A DNA stretch of 64,000 nucleotides from Rhodanobacter sp. MP7CTX1 (lineage in GTDB: Bacteria; Pseudomonadota; Gammaproteobacteria; Xanthomonadales; Rhodanobacteraceae), in assembly GCF_014205795.1 (NCBI RefSeq), contig NZ_JACHCN010000008.1, positions 62,001 to 126,000 of the forward strand, written 5' to 3'. The notes under the pieces are model-generated. The model was not told the DNA's origin, searched no databases, and saw only the letters and a program-made list of their open reading frames with translations. The position numbers and the translations under genes were made by a program. Shown piece by piece: positions 36,803 through 44,151 of the stretch; position 1 is the first letter of the stretch; every line of letters begins with the position of its first letter.

Positions 36803-37225
36803 ATGCAACTGCGGCAGCTCACCGACATCCTCAGCGTCAGCGCGCAGATCGACGAAGCCGATGTGGACGTGCTCGCAGGGCAGGGCTTCCGCAGCGTCAT
36901 CAATAACCGACCGGACGGCGAAGTTCCCGGGCAGCCTGACAGCACCGTACTTGCCGCAGCAGCAGCACGGCACGGCATGGCGTATATGCACCTGCCGGTG
37001 GTGACCGGGCAGTGGCATCAGGATGTAGTCGATGCCTTCGGCCATTCGCTGCACACGCTGCCGACGCCCATCCTGGCGTTCTGCCGCAGTGGCACCCGCT
37101 CGTGCACGCTCTGGGCGCTAAGCGCCTTCGCTGCCGGCGAGGACCGCGAGGCGGTGATCGCTTGTGCAGCCACGGCCGGCTACGATCTGTCCGCGTTGGC
37201 CATAGGATCCGCTACCGGCCACTGA
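36803..37225 (+). CDS. DUF442 / TIGR01244 beta-lactamase-hydrolase-like phosphatase-sulfurtransferase
   Basis: 140 residues, matching the DUF442 domain that forms the N-terminal half of Blh proteins. The protein-tyrosine-phosphatase-like loop is FCRSGTRS (the Cys is the presumed catalytic or sulfur-carrying residue), and the N-terminus has SVSAQIDEADVDVLAGQGFRSVINNRPDGE, typical of the family. ATG 36803 has AGGA upstream. It is followed within 45 bases by a TauE/SafE exporter. In Xylella and Agrobacterium the same partners, with a fused ETHE1 domain, detoxify hydrogen sulfide; here the ETHE1-like enzyme is at 6.5 kb. Confidence 0.9.
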   Translation: MQLRQLTDILSVSAQIDEADVDVLAGQGFRSVINNRPDGEVPGQPDSTVLAAAAARHGMAYMHLPVVTGQWHQDVVDAFGHSLHTLPTPILAFCRSGTRSCTLWALSAFAAGEDREAVIACAATAGYDLSALAIGSATGH

Positions 37226-37269
37226 AGCGCACAGGGTTTCTCCCGTAACGCCGGCCAAGGATTCCACGC

Positions 37270-38040
37270 ATGCCCGCTTTGCCTGATGTGTTGGCCGTGC
37301 TGTGCGGTTCGCTGGTGGGTTTTTCGCTGGCGCTGATCGGCGGCGGCGGATCGATACTGGCGACGCCGCTGCTGCTGTACGTGGTGGGCGTGCGCGATCC
37401 ACACCTGGCGATCGGCACCAGCGCGCTGGCGGTGGCAGTGAACGCATTCGCGAACCTGATCCCGCATGCGCGCGCAGGTCATGTGCGCTGGAAAGCAGCA
37501 TTCACCTTCGCCGCAACCGGTGTGCTCGGTGCCTTCGTCGGCTCGACCATCGGCAAACTGGTCGACGGCCAACGCTTGCTGGTGCTGTTCGCTTTGTTGA
37601 TGCTGGTAGTCGCCGCGCTAATGCTGCGTGGTCGCCGTGGTGGCGCCATAGATCGCTACCCGCTGCCACATATGTTCCCGCGACTGGGCGCAGTGGGTTT
37701 CGCTGCCGGCAGCCTGTCGGGCTTCTTCGGCATCGGTGGCGGCTTCCTGATCGTGCCGGGTCTGATGCTGGCCAGCGGCATGGAAATCATCGCCGCCATC
37801 GGCACCTCGCTGTTTTCAGTCGGCGCATTCGCCACTACCACTGCACTCAACTACTCCGCCTCGGGTCTGATCGACTGGCGCGTAGCCGCCGAGTTCATCG
37901 CCGGCGGTGTCGTCGGTGGCTGGCTCGGTGCGTTGGGCGCGCATCGGCTTGCGCAAACCCGCGGCACACTGAATGTGGTCTTCGCGTTTGCAATCGTCGC
38001 TGTTGCTGTGTTTATGCTGGTGAAGAACTTACGCGATTGA
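37270..38040 (+). CDS. TauE/SafE-family permease (sulfite or organosulfur exporter)
   Basis: 256 residues with about eight helices in two repeated halves, each with a glycine-rich GGGG-type loop: ALIGGGGSILATPLLLYVVG near the N-terminus and GFFGIGGGFLIVPGLMLA in the second half. The family exports sulfite, sulfoacetate or related anions. Paired with the DUF442 gene, so sulfite made from persulfide is a plausible cargo. Confidence 0.92.
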   Translation: MPALPDVLAVLCGSLVGFSLALIGGGGSILATPLLLYVVGVRDPHLAIGTSALAVAVNAFANLIPHARAGHVRWKAAFTFAATGVLGAFVGSTIGKLVDGQRLLVLFALLMLVVAALMLRGRRGGAIDRYPLPHMFPRLGAVGFAAGSLSGFFGIGGGFLIVPGLMLASGMEIIAAIGTSLFSVGAFATTTALNYSASGLIDWRVAAEFIAGGVVGGWLGALGAHRLAQTRGTLNVVFAFAIVAVAVFMLVKNLRD

Positions 38041-38172
38041 GCCGTCTTGATCGGCGTCGATTGCTCAGCCTGGTGGCACCAAATCCAAAGCTGGCGATGG
38101 TGATCTGCCTCAGCTGAGAGAGTTCAGACCGGTTCTTGGTAGCACTGGCCATCTTGAGCAAGCCGTCTCCGG

Positions 38173-38321
38173 CTCGTCATTCCTGCGAAGGCAGGGATCC
38201 TGCGGCTTCCAGTTCCTGATGAGCAGGGGCGCTGGGTTACTCACTTCGCTCACCCCTGCGGGGCCGCTCTTCGAGCGTTCTGCGCGCTTTGCGCTTGTCC
38301 TGCCTTCGCAGGAATGACGAG
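38173..38321. repeat. 149-bp MITE/REPIN-like element with 23-bp terminal inverted repeats
   Basis: Left end 38173-38195 and right end 38299-38321 are exact inverted copies (outer bases CTCGTCATTCCTGC); each end also folds on itself through GAAGG...CCTTC-type text. The interior is GC rich with no coding capacity. The core motif is shared with the hairpin at 19211-19252. The rest of the 401-base gap 38041-38441 shows nothing gene-like. Confidence 0.8.
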
Positions 38322-38441
38322 TGGGGGCGACACGCCCGCACGGCAATGACTTCTGGGAGATGAAAGCCCGTCGCATCGATGCCTATGCTGTAGGTTCCGC
38401 CGGGGCGTGTTGCGCCTCAACCACCTAGGATCCTGCAACCC

Positions 38442-40046
38442 ATGCGTAAACTTCCCCTTGCCGCAGCGCTTGCCGCGCTGTTGCTCAGTTCCGTCGCCAT
38501 CGCCGCCGACAAGAAAGACGACAAGGCCAAGCCTGATGCCAAGCCCGATGCGGCCTTGCTGCAGCCGCAAACGTCGAACAGTGAGGGGTCGGTGTCGGTT
38601 GAAGGTCACAGCATCAGCTACAAGGCGGTGGCCGGCACGCTCGTGCTGCATGGCAGCGGCGACAAGGAGAATGAGCCGCAGGTCAGCATGTTCTATGTCG
38701 CTTACATGAAGAAGGGTGTGGCGCCGGGTAAGCGGCCGGTGACATTTATCTACAACGGCGGTCCCGGTTCGGCCACGGTGTGGCTGCATATGGGTGCGTT
38801 TGGTCCGAAGCGGGTGGTGACTTCGGATGACACCCACACGCCGGCCGCGCCGTATGGTCTGGTCAACAACGATTACAGCCTGCTCGATGCCACGGACGTG
38901 GTTTTCATCGACGCGCCGGGTGCCGGCTTCAGCCGGTTGATTGCGGCGGACGATGACAAGACCAAACGCGATGAGCAGATGAAGGATCGGCGCAAGGCGA
39001 TCTACGGCGTTGACGGTGACGGGCATGCGTTCGCGCAGTTCATCACGCAGTTCCTGTCGAAATACGGTCGCTGGAATTCGCCGAAATACCTGTTCGGCGA
39101 GAGCTATGGCACGACCCGCTCGGCGGTGCTGGCGAATATCCTGGAGAACGAGAACAGCGTCGACTTGAACGGCGTGATCCTGCTCTCGCAGATCCTCAGC
39201 TTCGACACCAGCATCGATGGTCCGCAGTTCAACCCGGGCATCGATCTGCCTTACGAACTGGCGCTGCCCACGTTCGCCGCTACCGCGTTCTACCACCACA
39301 AACTGCCGCAGCAGCCGGCGGCGCTCGAGCCCTTTCTCGAGGAAGTGAAGCAATACGCGCTGGGTGATTACGCGCAGGCCATGATGGCCGGTTCGCGCTT
39401 GAGCGACGCGCAGAAGCAGACTGTGGCGGAGAAGTTGCATCAATACACCGGCCTGCCGGTCGCCTATTTGCTGAAGGCAAACCTGCGCGTGACCGGCGGC
39501 ATGTTCGAGCAGCAGCTGCAGGCGGGCGACGACACCACCACCGGTCGCCTGGACAGCCGCTTCGCTGGCCCGTCGCTGGATCCGCTGGCGAAGGATTCCG
39601 CGTACGACCCGCAGTCCTCGGCGATCAGTTCGGCTTATATCGCCGCGTTCAACGACTACGTGCGCAAGGATCTGAAGTTCGGCGACGGCCAGCAGTATCG
39701 TGAGTTTGCTGACATCGACCATTGGGATTTCGCGCACAAGGCGCCGGGCGTGGATGGCGAGGCGTTGCAGTCATCGACCAACGTGATGCCGGACCTGGCC
39801 GTCGCGATGAAGACCAACCCCAACCTCAAGGTGTACTTGAACGGCGGTTACTTCGATCTGGCCACGCCGTTTTTCGCAGCCGACTACGAGATGCACCACT
39901 TGCCGATACCGGCCAACCTCAATAGCAACATAAGCTATTCCTGGTACCCGTCCGGGCACATGGTGTACGCCCACGAGGCGTCGCTGAAGCAGCTGCATGA
40001 CAACGTCGCCCGCTTCATCGAGCAGACCGACAACGTCAAGAAGTAA
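38442..40046 (+). CDS. S10-family serine carboxypeptidase, secreted
   Basis: 534 residues. Signal peptide MRKLPLAAALAALLLSSVAIA, an acidic-basic Lys/Asp linker, then an alpha/beta-hydrolase S10 domain: oxyanion segment FIYNGGPGSATVWLHMGAFGP, nucleophile Ser221 in GESYGTTRS, Asp in YFDLATPF and His in YPSGHMVY, i.e. the full Ser-Asp-His triad. Bacterial S10 peptidases remove C-terminal residues at acidic pH, and this one should act in the periplasm or outside the cell. Single gene, convergent with the LacI regulator. Confidence 0.93.
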   Translation: MRKLPLAAALAALLLSSVAIAADKKDDKAKPDAKPDAALLQPQTSNSEGSVSVEGHSISYKAVAGTLVLHGSGDKENEPQVSMFYVAYMKKGVAPGKRPVTFIYNGGPGSATVWLHMGAFGPKRVVTSDDTHTPAAPYGLVNNDYSLLDATDVVFIDAPGAGFSRLIAADDDKTKRDEQMKDRRKAIYGVDGDGHAFAQFITQFLSKYGRWNSPKYLFGESYGTTRSAVLANILENENSVDLNGVILLSQILSFDTSIDGPQFNPGIDLPYELALPTFAATAFYHHKLPQQPAALEPFLEEVKQYALGDYAQAMMAGSRLSDAQKQTVAEKLHQYTGLPVAYLLKANLRVTGGMFEQQLQAGDDTTTGRLDSRFAGPSLDPLAKDSAYDPQSSAISSAYIAAFNDYVRKDLKFGDGQQYREFADIDHWDFAHKAPGVDGEALQSSTNVMPDLAVAMKTNPNLKVYLNGGYFDLATPFFAADYEMHHLPIPANLNSNISYSWYPSGHMVYAHEASLKQLHDNVARFIEQTDNVKK

Positions 40047-40057
40047 ATGAGTGACTA

Positions 40058-40086
40058 GCCGCCCAGGCGCTCAGCGCTTGGGCGGC
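40058..40086. terminator. Bidirectional terminator hairpin between S10 peptidase and LacI regulator
   Basis: GCCGCCCAGGCGCT and AGCGCTTGGGCGGC pair over up to 14 positions with one G-U, around a tight loop. The stem overlaps the last codons of the LacI gene. No T tract, so strength is uncertain. Confidence 0.45.
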
Positions 40087-41138
40087 ATGGTGTGCCGCGG
40101 CGCGGTCGAGCCGCGTACCACCAGCTCCGGGCTGAAGCCCTCGTTGCTGAGGTGGGCCGGCTCGCCATTGGCGTCGCGTTGCAAGTCGCCGATCAACCGC
40201 TGCGCCGCGTGGCGGGCGATCTCCTCAGTGGCCTGACGAGCCGTAGTCAACGCTGGCCAGGACTGCTTGGAAAACGGGCTGTCCTCGAAACCGGCGATCG
40301 ACAGATCGAACGGCACATTGATGCCGTCCGAATGCGCCGCGGCCAGTACGCCGGCGGCAATTTCGTCATTCGAGCCGAAAATCGCGGTGGGTCGATCCTT
40401 CAGTGCCAGCAGTTTGCGGGCGCCGCGGAAACCATCGTCGAACGTGTAATCGCCCGGCAGGATCAGCTTGCGGTCGAGCGCGATGCCATAGTCCTTCAGC
40501 GCATCCTCGTAACCCTGATAGCGCTCGGGGCTGGAGCGGTGTTCGCTGCCGCCCCACAGGAAACCGATGCGTTGATGGCCAAGCTGGATCAGGTGTTCGG
40601 TGATCGCATAGGCGGCATCGCGATCGTCCACGAAGACGCAGGGGTAACCATCCTGCGGATCCTTGCGCGCCGAGATGATCCGCATGAACGGGATCTTCGC
40701 CTCGCTGAGCGTGCGGATCAGCTCCGGTTGCTCGGACATCGGCGGTGCCAGCACCAGCCCTGCCAGTCGCGAGCGGCGAACCAGTTCACACAGTTCTTCA
40801 GCCAGCTGCGGCGAAGACGAATCGCAGGGATGGATCTGCAGGCCAAAGCCGCTGCTGCGACACACCGACAGCACGCCGCGCTGCAGGTTGATGATGTAGT
40901 GCGCGTTCGGATTGTCGTAGACCAGCCCCAGCGCATACGCACGGGTACTGCGCAGGCTGCGCGCCGAGGGGTCGGGTTGGTAGCCGAGCGCGTCGATCTC
41001 ACGCTGCACTTTTTCGCGGGTGCGGGCATGCACCGACGGTTCGTTGTTGATGACGCGCGAAACCGTCTTCAGTGAGACGCCTGCCCGCTCTGCGACATCC
41101 TTGATGGTGGCACTGCGCACCCGCTGAACCTCATTCAT
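40071..41138 (-). CDS. LacI-family transcriptional regulator of the amino-sugar cluster
   Basis: 355 residues. N-terminal helix-turn-helix with hinge (ATIKDVAERAGVSLKTVSRVIN ... LGYQPDPSARSLR) and a periplasmic-binding-like effector domain (YALGLVYDNPNAHYIINLQ, TAIFGSNDEIAAGVL). The gene is next to a FucP-type sugar porter and close to two palindromes of the LacI type, which are the likely operators. An ATG at 41138 is chosen; an earlier ATG at 41162 is possible. Effector is presumably a hexosamine or its phosphate. Confidence 0.92.
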   Translation of the reverse strand: MNEVQRVRSATIKDVAERAGVSLKTVSRVINNEPSVHARTREKVQREIDALGYQPDPSARSLRSTRAYALGLVYDNPNAHYIINLQRGVLSVCRSSGFGLQIHPCDSSSPQLAEELCELVRRSRLAGLVLAPPMSEQPELIRTLSEAKIPFMRIISARKDPQDGYPCVFVDDRDAAYAITEHLIQLGHQRIGFLWGGSEHRSSPERYQGYEDALKDYGIALDRKLILPGDYTFDDGFRGARKLLALKDRPTAIFGSNDEIAAGVLAAAHSDGINVPFDLSIAGFEDSPFSKQSWPALTTARQATEEIARHAAQRLIGDLQRDANGEPAHLSNEGFSPELVVRGSTAPRHTMPPKR

Positions 41139-41243
41139 CGTGATGTAAAGCGCCGGCCGCACGAGCGTGCCGACAAGGCTGCACGGGAATGCGCGGCGCC
41201 ATGCGCATCCTAGCTGATGGCCCTGTCCGGAGCGAACCGCGAC

Positions 41244-42533
41244 TCACTCGGCATGTGCCGCCTGCCCCACCCGGTGACCGGCCAGCCCGTAGTACAGGAT
41301 GTACAGGTAGCAGGGCACCATGAGCACGGTGAACGCAAGCTGGAAATCGATGTGCTGCTTCAGGTGTACGAACAGCTGCGGCACGATCGCACCACCGACG
41401 ATGGCCATGATCAGCAGTGCCGAGCCTCGCTCGGTGAGGCTGCCAAGACCCTTGATCGCCAGCGGAAAGATCGCCGGCCACATCATCGCGTTCGCAAAGC
41501 CCAGCGCCGCCACGAATCCCACCGAGGTATAGCCGTGAGTGACATACGCGCCGATCGCGAAGGCCACGCCCAGCACCGCTGAAACGGCCAGGTAGCGTTG
41601 CTGAGAAACGAACCGGGGAATCAGCGCCAGACCGGCCAGATAACCCACCAGCATCGCGATCAGGGTGAACGAGGTGAAGTGCTTGGTGGCATCCAGCGGC
41701 AGCCCAAAACCCTGGCCGTAGGTACCGATGGCATCACCGGCCATCACCTCGACGCCGACATACAGAAACAGACACACCACGCCCAACCACAGATGCGGAA
41801 AGTTGCGCAGTCCACGCGCATTGCCGTGCTCGGCATCGACATGGTTGGCGCCGGACGGCTTGATCTCCGGCAGCGATGAGCGCAACACCCAGATCGCCAC
41901 CAGCACCAGCAGACCGGCCACGACCATGTACGGCGTGTGGATCTTGCCGGTGAGCGTGTCGAGCAGCGCATCGCGTGCGGCGGCTGTCGGTGCGGCCTGG
42001 ATCTGCGCATTCAGTGAGTTGATGTCGCTCAGTACCAGCCAGCCGAACACAAACGGTGCCACCGCGCCGGCCACCTTGTTGCAGATGCCCATGAACGCAA
42101 TGCGCTGCGCGGCGCTGTCGATCGGGCCGAGAATGCTGATGTAAGGGTTCACCGCCGTCTGCAGCAGCGACACGCCGGCGCCGATCACGAACAGGCCGGT
42201 CAGGGCGGGGTAGTACACCCGCATTGTCACGCACTGCGCGAACAGCATGGCGCCGACGGCCATCACGAACAGGCCCAGCGCCATACCCTTTTTCATGCCG
42301 GTGCGCTTGAGTACGGCGGCTGCCGGCAATGACAGGAAAAAGTAGGAAAAGTAGAACGACATCGGCACCAGGAACGCGTTGACGTCATTGAGGTTGAAAG
42401 CGAGCTTGACGAAGGTGATCAGCGGCCCGTTGAGCCAAGTGAAGAAGCCGAAGACAAAAAACAGGATGCCGACGATGAGGATCGGCCCGATGTAAGTGCG
42501 GTCGGTCGGCGCCGCCGCCAGCGTTGTTGCCAT
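41244..42533 (-). CDS. Sugar:H+ symporter of the FucP/NagP family
   Basis: 429 residues, 12 helices. MFS porter of the fucose/glucose-galactose group: IGPILIVGILFFVFGFFTWLNGPLITFVKLAF at the start and RGSALLIMAIVGGAIVPQLF in the second half. GGGGGAGAG lies before ATG 42533. In related bacteria homologues in LacI/hexosaminidase clusters import N-acetylglucosamine (NagP). Here the set LacI, kinase, TonB receptor and GH20 enzyme supports an amino-sugar role, though nagA and nagB are not in the window. Confidence 0.9.
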   Translation of the reverse strand: MATTLAAAPTDRTYIGPILIVGILFFVFGFFTWLNGPLITFVKLAFNLNDVNAFLVPMSFYFSYFFLSLPAAAVLKRTGMKKGMALGLFVMAVGAMLFAQCVTMRVYYPALTGLFVIGAGVSLLQTAVNPYISILGPIDSAAQRIAFMGICNKVAGAVAPFVFGWLVLSDINSLNAQIQAAPTAAARDALLDTLTGKIHTPYMVVAGLLVLVAIWVLRSSLPEIKPSGANHVDAEHGNARGLRNFPHLWLGVVCLFLYVGVEVMAGDAIGTYGQGFGLPLDATKHFTSFTLIAMLVGYLAGLALIPRFVSQQRYLAVSAVLGVAFAIGAYVTHGYTSVGFVAALGFANAMMWPAIFPLAIKGLGSLTERGSALLIMAIVGGAIVPQLFVHLKQHIDFQLAFTVLMVPCYLYILYYGLAGHRVGQAAHAE

Positions 42534-42615
42534 ATGTGCTCTCCCCCGATGATCGGCCATGCCGGCGCCGGCAGACTGACCGGACAAATAGAATGTCTCC
42601 TTAATCGCCGCAAAG

Positions 42616-42629
42616 TGCAACGTTGTCAA
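42616..42629. promoter_or_regulatory. LacI-type operator 1 (sugar porter side)
   Basis: TGCAACGTTGTCAA, a near-palindrome with the central CG step preferred by LacI-family repressors, 83 bases upstream of the FucP-type gene. It differs from the perfect copy at 42856 by two bases. Together they fill the 430-base divergent gap (42534-42963), in which no gene is supported. Confidence 0.65.
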
Positions 42630-42855
42630 TTCCTGTCCTGCAAAAACGGGGCGATCCACATCAGCAATAGCCTTCCATACGGCCATCCTGACTCGAGTTT
42701 GTGGCGCCGCAACATGGCGTTTCCCTACAGCCCTCAGCGCCTCAGACGCCTATATGAAGCCATTTGTAGCTGAGAGTCGGACGGCCTCGATAACCGTCAC
42801 AACAGTTATGTTGCATTGCCATATCGAATGTTAGAAAAATAGTCGAAAGGCATAT

Positions 42856-42869
42856 TGACAACGTTGTCA
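42856..42869. promoter_or_regulatory. LacI-type operator 2 (kinase/TonB side)
   Basis: TGACAACGTTGTCA is a perfect 14-base palindrome 95 bases upstream of the glucokinase start. The near-equal distances of the two sites from their genes suggest one regulator controlling both directions. Confidence 0.75.
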
Positions 42870-42963
42870 TTTGAAACCCAGACTCGGCCCTTATCAAGTC
42901 AAACCCGGGCAGCAGTTAGCTGGCGCCATCGGGTTGAGGCAAGAGTAGGTAAGGGAGAGTGGA

Positions 42964-44049
42964 GTGGGGGAATTCGCCAAACAGCGGCATGCGCCGGAGC
43001 GGTCATCGACCGCGGCCGCCGCGTCGGCGTCGAACGGATCGGGCTCAAATGAGCCGTTCCTGGCGGCCGATGTGGGCGGCACGCATGCGCGCATTGGCCT
43101 GGTCGTCGGCAGCGCCGATGGCAAGCGGCCTGTTACCGTTTTGCACTATCACCGCTATAGCTGCGCCGACTGGCCCAGCCTCGCCGCGATGCTGCACGAC
43201 TTTGTCGAACAGCTGGCTGGCACGCCGCATGCGTCGGCACGCAAGCGCATTGATCGTTGTGCGGTGGCTTGCGCCGGATATGTGCTGAACGACGCCATCA
43301 TCAATGAGAATCTACCCTGGCCGGTATCGATCCAGGATATCCGCGACGGTCTGGCGATCAAGCGGCTGGCCGTGATCAACGATTTCGAGGCAGTCGCCTA
43401 CGCCGCGCAATTCATCGATGCGAGCGAGACACGGCCGATCATCGAATCGACCCAGCTGCAGACAGAAGGGCCGATCCTGGTGATGGGCCCTGGCACCGGT
43501 CTGGGTTCGGCCGTGTTGCTGCCGGGTCAGCCGCGAGTGCACGTGCTGGCGACGGAAGCGGGACAGATTTCGCTGGCACCGGGCACCGAGCGCGAGATTG
43601 AAATTCTGCGCCTGTTCAAGCGCGAACGTTCGCACGTGTCGTTCGAGGACGCGTTGTCCGGGCCGGGCCTGCTCAAGCTTTATCGGGCCTTGTGCGAACT
43701 GCATGGCACCCCGGTCTGCCTGCTCACGCCGGCCGAGATCACCGGTGCTGCACTGGCCGGTCGCGACGCGGCGGCGGTGGAGGCTCTGCAGGTGTTCTGC
43801 GGCCTGCTCGGCAGCTTCGTCGGCGATCTGGTGTTGCTGTACGGGGCAAGCGGTGGGGTCTATCTCGCCGGCGGCATCCTGCCGCAGATCCAGCCGTTCC
43901 TGCTGGCGAGCACCTTTGCCGCGCGCTATTTCGACAAGGGCGTGATGCGCGCCTATCTGCAACAGGTTTCAGTGCGACTGATCGAGCACGGCCAGCTTGG
44001 TGTCATTGGTGCCGCAAGCTGGTTTCTGGACGAGCGGCAGGGAGCGTGA
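42964..44049 (+). CDS. glk: Glucokinase-family sugar kinase
   Basis: 361 residues, GTG start with GGGAG upstream. Proteobacterial Glk type: phosphate-binding loop FLAADVGGTHARIGLV after an unusual 30-residue Ser/Ala-rich leader, sugar-binding INENLPWPVS, catalytic Asp in VINDFEAVAYA, and the ATP site GPGTGLGSAVLL. In the amino-sugar cluster it may phosphorylate glucose, GlcNAc or both; the divergent porter supplies the sugar. A 102-base gap to the TonB receptor suggests co-transcription. Confidence 0.93.
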   Translation: MGEFAKQRHAPERSSTAAAASASNGSGSNEPFLAADVGGTHARIGLVVGSADGKRPVTVLHYHRYSCADWPSLAAMLHDFVEQLAGTPHASARKRIDRCAVACAGYVLNDAIINENLPWPVSIQDIRDGLAIKRLAVINDFEAVAYAAQFIDASETRPIIESTQLQTEGPILVMGPGTGLGSAVLLPGQPRVHVLATEAGQISLAPGTEREIEILRLFKRERSHVSFEDALSGPGLLKLYRALCELHGTPVCLLTPAEITGAALAGRDAAAVEALQVFCGLLGSFVGDLVLLYGASGGVYLAGGILPQIQPFLLASTFAARYFDKGVMRAYLQQVSVRLIEHGQLGVIGAASWFLDERQGA

Positions 44050-44151
44050 GATGACCACTTATCCAGCAACACGGCGCCAAACCAACCATCACAACATCCA
44101 CGACCGCGCCATGCCGGTCATGATTCGAGCAACCTCTGAGGGGAGGACATC

